Origin: Dysosmobacter sp.
GTDB lineage: Bacteria; Bacillota; Clostridia; Oscillospirales; Oscillospiraceae
Length of the DNA stretch: 64,000 nucleotides
Assembly (NCBI GenBank): GCA_026169195.1
Contig: JAPFEH010000046.1
Coordinates: 1 to 64,000, forward strand
Direction: 5' to 3'
Shown here: piece after piece, positions 41,071-51,449 of the stretch
Position numbering within the stretch: the stretch's first letter is position 1
Layout of the letters: the number at the start of each line of letters is the position of its first letter
Notes under the pieces: model-generated
Databases searched by the model: none
Seen by the model: the letters and a program-made list of their open reading frames with translations, nothing else
What the model was told of the DNA's origin: nothing
Made by a program: the position numbers and the translations under genes

Positions 41071-41565
41071 ATGAAATGCGAGAATTGCGGTAAGAATGAA
41101 GTTACCTTTGTTTATCAGAGCAATGTCAACGGCAATGTGACAGAAAAGCACCTTTGCAGCGAATGTGCGGAAAAGCTGGGATACACTCAGCGCTTCGCCG
41201 CACAGAGGCAGCAGATGGCACGCAGTTTCGGCAGTTTGATGGGTGGGAATCTCTTCGAGGATTTCTTCACTCCGATGCCCGGCCTGCTTGGGAGAATGAG
41301 CCGGATGCTGGAGGATCCCTTTGACGACTTCTTTGCAGACATGCCGGCGCTGTGCGCTTCTGCGGAGAAAAGGGAACCGCAGGAGCCGCAGAAGCAGGAA
41401 CATCTGGTGGATGAAGAGTCGCAGAGCCGCTTTTCCAGAACGCGGCAGATCAACGCCCTGCGGATGGAAATGAAAAAAGCGGTCCGTCAGGAAAACTTTG
41501 AGCGCGCAGCAGAGCTGCGGGACCAGATCCGTCAGATGGAGGCCCGCACTGAGGAAGCACAATAA
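41071..41565 (+). CDS. mcsA: McsA-like zinc/UVR protein
   Basis: 164 residues. The N-terminus has two CxxC pairs (CENCGKNE, CSECAEKLG) for zinc, the middle is variable, and the C-terminus is a UvrB/C-type UVR motif (LRMEMKKAVRQENFERAAELRDQIRQME). In B. subtilis McsA activates the arginine kinase McsB, which marks CtsR and other proteins for ClpCP. Here no mcsB follows; clpC starts 33 bases later. McsA may therefore act directly as an adaptor. TAGGAGGAATGAATT precedes the ATG. Confidence 0.93.
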   Translation: MKCENCGKNEVTFVYQSNVNGNVTEKHLCSECAEKLGYTQRFAAQRQQMARSFGSLMGGNLFEDFFTPMPGLLGRMSRMLEDPFDDFFADMPALCASAEKREPQEPQKQEHLVDEESQSRFSRTRQINALRMEMKKAVRQENFERAAELRDQIRQMEARTEEAQ

Positions 41566-41598
41566 AAGGGAAGATCCCAATCAGGGAGGAATGAGAAT

Positions 41599-44058
<2,460 letters not shown>

Positions 44059-44064
44059 GTGTTT

Positions 44065-44090
44065 GCCCCTGCCGTGGAAGCGGCAGGGGC
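44065..44090 (+). terminator. Weak hairpin after clpC
   Basis: GCCCCTGCCG-tggaag-CGGCAGGGGC, a perfect 10-bp stem; no U tract follows, so termination is less certain. Confidence 0.5.
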
Positions 44091-44264
44091 AGCTTGCATA
44101 AAGAGAAGATGCAGCCAATTACCCGTTGCATGGGGAGAACAGAAAGGGGATACCGGCTAAAATTGCTTGAATGACCGTGTTTGCCTTGATTTGTTCATAC
44201 TTTTCCTGTATGATAAAAAAATATTTAGTTTTTCAAGAAACTTTTAGAAGGGAGCAGTTTTCAA

Positions 44265-46088
44265 ATGCCGTTTATTTTTAACTTCGGGGGATTTGATCCC
44301 GGAAGCTTTGGCGGCTTCAATGGCGCGGGCGGTCAGGGGGACGCCGGCTACACACCGCCGCCTCCGCGGCCCAAAAAGGCAAGAAAACCCCGGAAACCGA
44401 TTGGCAATGCGTTTACAAGAACCCTGATCAATCTGGCAGTCACACTGGTCTTTGGGCTGGTATACTTTTATGTGGAGCTGCCGGCCATCAACCTCCACGC
44501 GGAGGAATTCTATGTGTTTGCCTTTTTGCTGTGCGCAGTCTATTGCGTCAGCGCGGTGATCACCTCCGGCTTCCGGGGGGATGGAGTCAAGGGATATGTG
44601 AGCTTTGTGAAAAAGCAGTGCACAGTCCCGTTTCTGGCTGTGATCGGATTGATCGTGGTGATCGCTGTGGGTGCGGCTGCTTCGTGGGTGGTTCTGCGGG
44701 CCGGCGCGTACAGTGAGCTGCTGCCCATCCAGAGTGGAGATTTCACTTCGGAGATTCAGGAGATCAGTTACGACCAGATCCCCATGCTGGATGCCGATTC
44801 CGCGGCGCGTCTGGGGAATCGGAAGCTGGGTGAACTGGCAGATATGGTTTCCCAGTTTGAGATCCTGCCCAACTATAATCAGATCAATTATCAGGGCCGC
44901 CCCGTCCGGGTAACGTCGCTTGCTTACGGAGATCTGATCAAGTGGTTTACCAACCGCTCTGAGGGACTGCCGGCTTACCTGATTATTGACATGGTAACGC
45001 AGGAAGCTGAGGTGGTCCGGCTCAACGAGGGAATGAAATACACCGTGGCGGAGCATTTCAGCAGGAATCTGTACCGTCATCTGCGGTTCCACTATCCCAC
45101 CATGATGTTCGATACGCCGGTTTTTGAAATTGACGAGGACGGGATCCCTTACTGGGTCTGTTCCCGTATTGTCAAGACCATCGGGCTTTTCGGCGGCACG
45201 GATGTTCATGGTGCGGTGCTGGTCAATGCCATCACCGGTGAAAGCCAGTACTATGAGGAAGTGCCCAACTGGGTCGACCGGGTCTATTCCTATGATATCA
45301 TCATGGAGCAGTATGACTATTACGGACTGTACCACAACGGCTTTTTGAACTCTCTGTTCGGGCAAAAGGACGTGACCCTCACCACGGCGGGATGGAACTA
45401 TATCGCCATTGATGATGACGTATATATGTATACCGGTGTTACCTCCGTCACCTCCGATCAGTCCAATATCGGCTTCATTCTTTCCAATCAGCGCACCAAG
45501 GAGACGCACTTCTATCCCTGCGCCGGTGCTACGGAAGCCTCTGCCATGGAGTCTGCCCAGAGTCAGGTGCAGCAGATGCGTTATGAAGCCACCTTCCCGC
45601 TGCTGCTGAATATTGCGGACCAGCCCACGTACTTTATGTCGCTGAAGGGCGCCGATGGTCTGGTGAAGATGTATGCGATGGTCAATGTCCAGCAGTATCA
45701 AATCGTGGAAACCGGAGATACCGTGGCGGAGTGCGAGAGCAATTACCGTAAGACACTGGCAAATGCGGGCCTGATTGGCGCCGGGGACGCCGAGGTGCAT
45801 GCAGGCGAACTGAAGGAAGAGCATGGCATCATCGCGGAAATCCGCAGTGCCGTAGTGAGCGGAAATACCCACTATTATATCCGGATGGAGCACAGCCTGG
45901 GCTATCTGGACTTCAATGCCGCGGAGGTTCCCAGAGCTGTTTTGCTGGATGTGGGAGACAGCATTTGGTACAGCTATGTGCTGGATGCGGCCTCCTTCCC
46001 GGAAAATGGCATTGTTACCGCGAAGAATTTCCGTTTTGAAGGAGAAGAAGCGCCGACCAACGATTTCCCGCTGGAGGAAACGGCATAA
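44265..46088 (+). CDS. Large membrane-anchored protein of unknown function
   Basis: 607 residues. A Gly/Pro/basic N-terminus (GSFGGFNGAGGQ, PPPPRPKKARKPRKP) is cytoplasmic by the positive-inside rule. Three hydrophobic helices follow (about 48-68, 80-98 and 125-145). The remaining 450 residues, predicted outside the membrane, are rich in Tyr, Asn and Asp, with repeated sheet-like elements (VFEIDEDGIPYWVCSRIVKTIGLFGGTDVHGAVLVNAITGESQYYEE is suggestive of PepSY-like repeats). I do not recognise a named family or catalytic motif. Possible -10 TATGAT near 44209 and terminator at 46093 make it monocistronic. Confidence 0.75.
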   Translation: MPFIFNFGGFDPGSFGGFNGAGGQGDAGYTPPPPRPKKARKPRKPIGNAFTRTLINLAVTLVFGLVYFYVELPAINLHAEEFYVFAFLLCAVYCVSAVITSGFRGDGVKGYVSFVKKQCTVPFLAVIGLIVVIAVGAAASWVVLRAGAYSELLPIQSGDFTSEIQEISYDQIPMLDADSAARLGNRKLGELADMVSQFEILPNYNQINYQGRPVRVTSLAYGDLIKWFTNRSEGLPAYLIIDMVTQEAEVVRLNEGMKYTVAEHFSRNLYRHLRFHYPTMMFDTPVFEIDEDGIPYWVCSRIVKTIGLFGGTDVHGAVLVNAITGESQYYEEVPNWVDRVYSYDIIMEQYDYYGLYHNGFLNSLFGQKDVTLTTAGWNYIAIDDDVYMYTGVTSVTSDQSNIGFILSNQRTKETHFYPCAGATEASAMESAQSQVQQMRYEATFPLLLNIADQPTYFMSLKGADGLVKMYAMVNVQQYQIVETGDTVAECESNYRKTLANAGLIGAGDAEVHAGELKEEHGIIAEIRSAVVSGNTHYYIRMEHSLGYLDFNAAEVPRAVLLDVGDSIWYSYVLDAASFPENGIVTAKNFRFEGEEAPTNDFPLEETA

Positions 46089-46092
46089 GAAC

Positions 46093-46124
46093 AAAAAAGA
46101 GACGGCTTTGCCGTCTCTTTTTTT
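46093..46124 (+). terminator. Terminator after the orphan membrane protein
   Basis: AAAAAAGAGACGG-ctttg-CCGTCTCTTTTTT, strong stem with T run. Confidence 0.92.
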
Positions 46125-46228
46125 GTATATGAGGAGGAAAGCGGTTTCAGCTGCGCCGCAGTGCTTTTTCGATCTGTCTCTGCCATACCGGTGGCGCGGA
46201 GAAGGCGCAAACAGGGTGGGATTTTTTG

Positions 46229-47179
46229 TCATGCCAGTTCTATGTGCACGGATTCATGAAATTCCGGCTCTACCAGACCGGGAATTTCCACGGCGTCCGT
46301 GAACCGCACATCTCCCACACATTCTTTCAACAGACTGACGATATAGGGATGGGGGCGTTCGTCGGGCCGCCGTGCCGCTACGCAGACCACCGCTGTTTTC
46401 GGCTTGAGCATTTTCAGCAGCTTTCGGGTGGTGGAGGAGAGGGAAGCGTGATGCGGCACTTTTAAAATATCGCAGGGCGTTGCTGTCGCGGTTTCCCACA
46501 TATGGGCATACGCGTCTCCGCCCAGTACGATTTCCTGTCCATGGTAATAAAACCGCTGGCGCAGACTGGTCACATTCATGGATTTGGCCCAGTGAATCAG
46601 ATCATAACCATTCCGTTCTCCCCGGTATGCGGCATCCAGAACGGCTTTCTGGCGCGGATACAGCGCCGGCTCTCCGAAGAGAATGTCCATAGTCAGATCC
46701 TTTGTCAGATGCAGGGTCTCCATCCGGTCGCCGGGGAGTTCTATAAGTTCATGGATTTTGGACCGGTTGAGCAGCAAAGGCTGGACATACAGGTCTGTGC
46801 ACCGCAGCAGGTTTCGCGCTGCCTTTGGAAGACCGTTTTCTCCATCCGGATCCAGCGGTTCCGCATCCGGAGGAGGAAGATAGGCAGTCAGCAGCCGGCC
46901 CACTGTAACGGTTTCCAGCACGCGGCGCAGACCACCGACATGATCCCGGTGAAAATGGGTCAGCAGCAGTACATCCAGATGGCAGATGCCGTTCTGCTTC
47001 AAAAAGTCTGCCGCATAAATGCGCCGTGACCGCGGGTCCAGCGGGTCCGTGTGGTCATCCCGCACCAGATTGTCATGACCGCAATCGATCAGCATGGCAA
47101 ACCGGCGTCCGCCGTCTGCCAGTTCCTGCACCAAAATAGAATCGCCATTGCCTACATTGATAAAATCCAATACCAGCAT
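46229..47179 (-). CDS. Metallo-beta-lactamase-fold hydrolase, ComEC C-terminal type
   Basis: 316 residues. Metal motif THFHRDHVGG (HxHxDH) near residue 75, further ligands GGDAYAH and HHAS in VPHHASLSS. The opening MLVLDFINVGNGDSILVQ with IDCGHD matches stand-alone relatives of the ComEC C-terminal domain (F-x-x-V-G-x-G-D). Such proteins bind two Zn2+ or Mn2+ and may be nucleases or phosphodiesterases; substrate unknown. No signal peptide, so it is cytoplasmic. Single gene; 47180-47353 holds its presumed promoter and nothing else I recognise. Confidence 0.82.
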   Translation of the reverse strand: MLVLDFINVGNGDSILVQELADGGRRFAMLIDCGHDNLVRDDHTDPLDPRSRRIYAADFLKQNGICHLDVLLLTHFHRDHVGGLRRVLETVTVGRLLTAYLPPPDAEPLDPDGENGLPKAARNLLRCTDLYVQPLLLNRSKIHELIELPGDRMETLHLTKDLTMDILFGEPALYPRQKAVLDAAYRGERNGYDLIHWAKSMNVTSLRQRFYYHGQEIVLGGDAYAHMWETATATPCDILKVPHHASLSSTTRKLLKMLKPKTAVVCVAARRPDERPHPYIVSLLKECVGDVRFTDAVEIPGLVEPEFHESVHIELA

Positions 47180-47353
47180 GGCACCGCCCCCTGTTCAAAT
47201 GGTGGTATAACGGTATCATAAATGGATGTATCTGGCAACTGGTTTCGCAGGGGTCCTCTGCCAAATTTATTTCAGAAATTTTGGCAATTCTGATAGATGC
47301 CGCTGATGAAAAGACGAGATGGGCGGGGAATGAAACGAAGAGGAGCCGATAGA

Positions 47354-47384
47354 AAACGGCGGAACAGGTTCTGTTCCGCCGTTT
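47354..47384 (-). terminator. Terminator of the dapA-dapB-dapH operon
   Basis: AAACGGCGGAACAG-aac-CTGTTCCGCCGTTTTC on the minus strand, 14-bp stem ending in four T. Confidence 0.75.
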
Positions 47385-47425
47385 CGGCATAGAAAGTCGA
47401 AAATGTGCAATGGCTGTGCCTGCGC

Positions 47426-48121
47426 TCACAGCTTGCGCAGAGCATCCACCAGAGCGGTTTTTCCCTCGGTTTTTTCGTCCTTCATTTTTATGATGCGGGC
47501 AGGACTGCCGGCCACCACCGCATTTTCGGGCACATCTTCAATGACCACAGCTCCGGCGGCTACCACCGCATTTTTTCCGATGTGGACTCCTTCGATCACA
47601 ACGGCGTTTGCACCGACCAGAACCCCGTCCTCCACAATTACGGGTGTGGCAGAAGCGGGCTCCACCACGCCGGCCAATACGGCGCCTGCGCCGATGTGGC
47701 AGTGGTCGCCTACGGTGGCGCGTCCGCCCAGTACGGCGCCCATGTCGATCATGGTTCCTTTTCCCACGACAGCGCCGATGTTGAGAATGGCTCCCATCAT
47801 GATTACGGCGCCTTCTCCGATGGTGACCTTTTCCCGCAGGATCGCGCCCGGCTCAATGCGGGCTTTGAGGTCTTTGAGGTCCAGCAGGGGGACGCCGGAG
47901 TTGCGGCGGTCGTTTTCCACCACGCAGTCCGTGATCTTCTCTGCGTTGGCTTCCAGAACGGGAGCCAGTTCACGCCAGTCTCCGAACACGGTATAGCTGT
48001 TGTTTCCACCGAATACATGGGCGCTGCCGAATTCGACAGGGCCGGTGGTATTGACATAGACCTTGACCGGGGTCTTTTTTTCGGAATTTGCAATATAATC
48101 AATGATCTCCTGTGCGTTCAT
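47426..48121 (-). CDS. dapH: Tetrahydrodipicolinate N-acetyltransferase
   Basis: 231 residues. N-terminal helical domain ([24 protein letters not shown]), then left-handed beta-helix hexapeptide repeats ([64 protein letters not shown]). Length and N-terminus fit the acetyl-CoA-using DapH of Firmicutes and not the succinyl-CoA DapD. It acetylates L-2,3,4,5-tetrahydrodipicolinate in the acetylase branch of lysine/DAP synthesis. Last gene of dapA-dapB-dapH, three bases after dapB. Confidence 0.94.
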   Translation of the reverse strand: MNAQEIIDYIANSEKKTPVKVYVNTTGPVEFGSAHVFGGNNSYTVFGDWRELAPVLEANAEKITDCVVENDRRNSGVPLLDLKDLKARIEPGAILREKVTIGEGAVIMMGAILNIGAVVGKGTMIDMGAVLGGRATVGDHCHIGAGAVLAGVVEPASATPVIVEDGVLVGANAVVIEGVHIGKNAVVAAGAVVIEDVPENAVVAGSPARIIKMKDEKTEGKTALVDALRKL

Positions 48122-48124
48122 AGG

Positions 48125-48844
48125 TCACTCTCCAAACAAAATTTTCTGCAGGTCATAGACTCCGTTGGGTTTTCCGGGCAGCAGGTGTGCCATGTGCAGG
48201 GCGCCGTTGACAAAAATCTGACGGCTGGCTGCCCGATGGGTGAATTCCAATTCTTCATCCGGCCCGAAGAACTGGACCGTGTGCGTCCCTGCCACGGTAC
48301 CGCCGCGCAGAGCGTGGATCCCCAACTCACCGGCAGAACGCTTTCCGCAGCTGCCCTCCCGGCCATAGAGCGGGGTGAGGGCGTGGTTCGGGTCTACGGC
48401 TTCCGCCAGAAGCTTGGCGGTACCGCTGGGAGCGTCTGCTTTCTGACGGTGGTGGATCTCGGTGATCTCAATGTCAAAGTCCGGCTTCAGTACCTTGGAA
48501 ACCATGGTCAGTGCCCGATACAGGACTGCGATACCCAGAGAGTAGTTGGCGCTCCACAGGACCGGAGCAAAGGCCCCCAGACGTTCCAGCTCAGACATTT
48601 GCGCCGGCGTATAGCCGGTCGTTCCGGAAATCAGGGGGGTTCCGGTACGGCGGACGTAGGCGCAGACTGCCGGCAGAGTTTCGGGGCGCGAAAAATCCAC
48701 CACCGCATCTGCAACTTTTCCAAGCTCCGCCAGCTTTTCCAGATCGCTTCGGCCGAATTCAGCAACGATCTCATCGCCTTCGGACTGTGCGGTAGTCCGA
48801 ATCAACTGCCCCATCTTTCCGCGGCCGATCAAAAGCAGCTTCAC
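48125..48844 (-). CDS. dapB: 4-Hydroxy-tetrahydrodipicolinate reductase
   Basis: 239 residues. Rossmann start MKLLLIGRGKMGQLI, active-site EITEIHHRQKADAPSGTA (catalytic His and Lys) and C-terminal GALHMAHLLPGKPNGVYDL. The dinucleotide loop reads G-R-G-K-M-G instead of the common G-A-x-G-R-M-G. Reduces HTPA to tetrahydrodipicolinate with NAD(P)H. Overlaps dapA by four bases (ATGA) and is followed by dapH. Confidence 0.95.
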   Translation of the reverse strand: MKLLLIGRGKMGQLIRTTAQSEGDEIVAEFGRSDLEKLAELGKVADAVVDFSRPETLPAVCAYVRRTGTPLISGTTGYTPAQMSELERLGAFAPVLWSANYSLGIAVLYRALTMVSKVLKPDFDIEITEIHHRQKADAPSGTAKLLAEAVDPNHALTPLYGREGSCGKRSAGELGIHALRGGTVAGTHTVQFFGPDEELEFTHRAASRQIFVNGALHMAHLLPGKPNGVYDLQKILFGE

Positions 48845-49728
48845 AGCAATCCGGCCTCCTTCAAGCTGGCCTGCAAAACGGCCTGATGTTCTGCGCTCAT
48901 CTCACACAGGGGCAGCCGCATCGGACCTGCGCTCAGTCCCATCATATTCAAAGCGCTTTTGACAGGGATGGGATTGACCTCCAGAAAGAGATCGTTCATC
49001 AGCTTCAGATATTTCAGGTGGCTGGCAAGCGCCTGTGCCTGCCGGCCCTCCAGATAATCTGCTGCGATCTGGTGGCACATGGCGGGCATGACGTTGGCAT
49101 ATACGGAAATAACGCCGCTGCCGCCGATGCTCATGAGAGGGATGGTAATATCATCGTTTCCGGAGTACAAGGCGAAATCCGGTCCGATGCAGTGGGCGAT
49201 CTTCATGGCGTAACTCATATCGCCGCTGGCCTCCTTGATGCCCGCAATATTGGGGTGGCGGCTGAGGGCCTCCACGACACTGACCGGAATGGAGCAGCCG
49301 GTACGGCCGGGGACGTTGTAAAGGAGGCAGGGGATTTCCACCGCGTCGGCAGTTTCCGCAAAATGGCGATACATCCCTTCGGGATTGGCTTTGTTATAGT
49401 AGGGGGCGATCAGCAGCAGGGCATCCGCTCCCATATTCTGATATTCAATGCTCTTTTCCACTTGCGTGGCTGTGCAGTTAGAACCGCTTCCCACAATGAC
49501 GGGGACCCGCCCGTTCACCACCTGAATGGTGTGTGCCACAACGGCGGCGTCTTCTTCGTGGGTCATGGTGGAGTATTCGCCGGTGGTCCCCAAAGTCAAA
49601 ATGGCGTCGGTCCCTTCTGCGATCTGTCGCTCCAGCAGCTTCGTCAGAACATCAAAGTTGACGCTGCCGTCCTCGTGGAACGGTGTGACCATGGCGACGA
49701 TCGAGCCCCGGATGTGTTGGAATTTCAT
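48841..49728 (-). CDS. dapA: 4-Hydroxy-tetrahydrodipicolinate synthase
   Basis: 296 residues from ATG at 49728 with GGAGGG upstream; the ORF-track start lies within the riboswitch. Motifs of the class I aldolase: GTTGEYSTMTHEE, YYNKANPEG, YNVPGRTGC, and Schiff-base Lys in GIKEASGDM. Condenses pyruvate with aspartate semialdehyde, the committed step to lysine and DAP. Behind a lysine riboswitch on the minus strand, so lysine should shut off the whole dapA-dapB-dapH operon. Confidence 0.96.
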   Translation of the reverse strand: MKFQHIRGSIVAMVTPFHEDGSVNFDVLTKLLERQIAEGTDAILTLGTTGEYSTMTHEEDAAVVAHTIQVVNGRVPVIVGSGSNCTATQVEKSIEYQNMGADALLLIAPYYNKANPEGMYRHFAETADAVEIPCLLYNVPGRTGCSIPVSVVEALSRHPNIAGIKEASGDMSYAMKIAHCIGPDFALYSGNDDITIPLMSIGGSGVISVYANVMPAMCHQIAADYLEGRQAQALASHLKYLKLMNDLFLEVNPIPVKSALNMMGLSAGPMRLPLCEMSAEHQAVLQASLKEAGLL

Positions 49729-49759
49729 ATGTGTGCCCTCCATACTTTTTGTTTTTTCA

Positions 49760-49991
49760 AAAGAAAAAGCCGGTAGAGGCACGCTCCCACCGACAGTTAC
49801 ACACACTGGTGTTCCAGTGTGAACTTTCTGTAAGCAGATAGCGCCCCCGCGGTTGCCCGCAGACAGTCCCATGGGTATTTCCCATGACCCCACCATTCTC
49901 CTGCGCCCAGAAGAACAGTTCGGCGGATTTGCCATTCCCGCGTTCTCAGCCTGCCGGCTCCCGAGGGTCCATCGCATCCGCGCCTCTATCT
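49760..49991 (-). ncRNA. Lysine riboswitch upstream of dapA, with terminator
   Basis: On the minus strand P1 is AGATAG (49986-49991) with CTATCT (49836-49841). Between them are L-box elements AGAGGCGCGGATGCGATGG, GGGAATGGCAAATCCGCCGAACTG, GGGTCATGGGAAATACCCATGGGACTGTC and GGGGGCGC. A hairpin GTTCACACTGG...CCAGTGTGTGTAAC follows, and then a terminator GTCGGTGGGAG-cgtg-CCTCTACCGGC with a T-rich tail (49760-49794). The promoter is TTGCAT, 17 bases, TATGAT just upstream of P1. This is the second lysine riboswitch in the window. Confidence 0.92.
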
Positions 49992-50114
49992 CGTTTTTGT
50001 TATCATACCATGGCGGCTTTTCGGATGCAATAGAAATTTTTCCAAAAAACTACCGCTTTCAGACGCAATGTGTTATAGTATGTGGCATCTTTCCCTGTTC
50101 AGGAGGCAATGCTT

Positions 50115-51221
50115 ATGTTCCATAACGCTGTGATTCATCGGCGCGCGCTGCACCGGATTCCGGAACTGGATAACCGGCTTCCGGAAACCGTTCAGTATGT
50201 CCGTACTGCGCTGACAGGTCTGCACTGTCGGATCTTCAGTCCCGTTACAGGCAGTATCTGCGCATATTTTGACGCTGGAAAGCCGGAGACTGTGGCATTT
50301 CGGGCGGATATGGATGCGCTTCCGGTGGAGGAACGTTCCGGTGTGCCGTATGCTTCCGTCCATTCCGGCTGTATGCACGCCTGCGGGCATGACGGACATA
50401 CGGCCATGATGCTGACACTGGCAGAGCTGGTGGATGCCCGCCGTTCAGAGCTGCCCGGAAATGTGCTGTTTTTGTTTCAGCCCGCTGAGGAGACCACCGG
50501 CGGCGCACGGCCCCTGTGCGAAACAGGGATTTTGCAGGCCCATCGGGTCAGCCGGATTTTCGGAATGCATCTTTGGCCGGGATTGGAGGCGGGGAAGGTG
50601 TTCACCCGCCCCGGCCCCCTGATGGCGAGAGCCAACGAAGTGACCGTGACCATTACCGGAAAAAGCGTCCACCTCAGTCGGGCCGTGCAGGGAATCGACG
50701 CGCTGACCGCAGGCGCGGAATATTTGCGCAGGGCTTATGCCGCAGTGGACAGTCTGCCGCCCGATGAGCCGAGGGCATTCCTGTTTGGGAAGATGAACTC
50801 CGGCAGTGTCCGCAATGCCGTCAGCGGAAAGACCGTGCTGGAAGGGAGCCTGCGGACCTATCGGGAAGAGACCTATTCTGTTTGCAGGAACCGCCTGACG
50901 GAGCTCGGGGAAACGCTGGCCTGGGAAACCGGCTGCGCGGTGGAGGTGGACATCAATGAGGGATATCCGGCGGTTTGGAATCATGAAGCCCTGTATGAAA
51001 CCATTTGCGCCGCGCTGGGAGAGCATGCGCCCGATTTGCTGGATGCACCGGTTTTGGCGGCGGAGGATTTCTCTTATTATCAGAAATTCGTACCCGGTGT
51101 GTTTTTCTTTCTGGGACTCGGGCAGACACCGGAGCTTCATGCACCGGAATTCTGCTTCGATGACGAACGTGTACTGCCGCGGGGCGTGGATTTTTTGTAT
51201 CGGCTGCTGATGCTGGCATAA
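50115..51221 (+). CDS. M20-family amidohydrolase, candidate N-acetyl-diaminopimelate deacetylase
   Basis: 368 residues from ATG at 50115, eight bases after AGGAGG. M20D motifs: RRALHRIPELD, FRADMDALPVEE, HACGHDGHTAMML, QPAEETTGGA, and the lid domain with VHLSRAVQGIDAL. Family members deacylate N-acyl amino acids; one branch is DapL/YkuR, which removes acetyl from N-acetyl-LL-DAP. The gene starts divergently from dapA-dapB-dapH, and the acetylase pathway started by DapH needs such a deacetylase, so this is the best guess; hippurate-hydrolase-like activity is the alternative. Not obviously under the lysine riboswitch, which faces the other way. A terminator follows. Confidence 0.8.
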   Translation: MFHNAVIHRRALHRIPELDNRLPETVQYVRTALTGLHCRIFSPVTGSICAYFDAGKPETVAFRADMDALPVEERSGVPYASVHSGCMHACGHDGHTAMMLTLAELVDARRSELPGNVLFLFQPAEETTGGARPLCETGILQAHRVSRIFGMHLWPGLEAGKVFTRPGPLMARANEVTVTITGKSVHLSRAVQGIDALTAGAEYLRRAYAAVDSLPPDEPRAFLFGKMNSGSVRNAVSGKTVLEGSLRTYREETYSVCRNRLTELGETLAWETGCAVEVDINEGYPAVWNHEALYETICAALGEHAPDLLDAPVLAAEDFSYYQKFVPGVFFFLGLGQTPELHAPEFCFDDERVLPRGVDFLYRLLMLA

Positions 51222-51307
51222 ACCATGCGGCTGGACTGGCTGCCTGCTTCTTCGGGATCGTTTTCAGTTCCGGATTCCATGCGGGACTGCCTGAATGAAT
51301 CTGCACA

Positions 51308-51353
51308 CCCCCCCATTGTCAAACAGCAGCTCCGCTGGTGTGACAATGGGGGG
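51308..51353 (+). terminator. Terminator between the M20 gene and pckA
   Basis: CCCCCCATTGTCA pairs with TGACAATGGGGGG around a 20-base loop that has its own small CAGC/GCTG stem. T tracts are short. Confidence 0.65.
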
Positions 51354-51449
51354 ATGTTTGTGTGATGATGACATCGGGCAGCTTCTTACTGAGGAGCTGT
51401 CCGGAAGGGTGGCTGCAGCCTTCCCGTTTTTTGAGGAGTCAAACCCGGT

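Noticed and set aside
44244-46232. 662-aa minus-strand ORF opposite the orphan membrane protein
   Set aside because: The plus-strand gene has ribosome binding site, helices and terminator; the minus frame has none of these. The plus-strand gene is itself unfamiliar, so this was considered with care.
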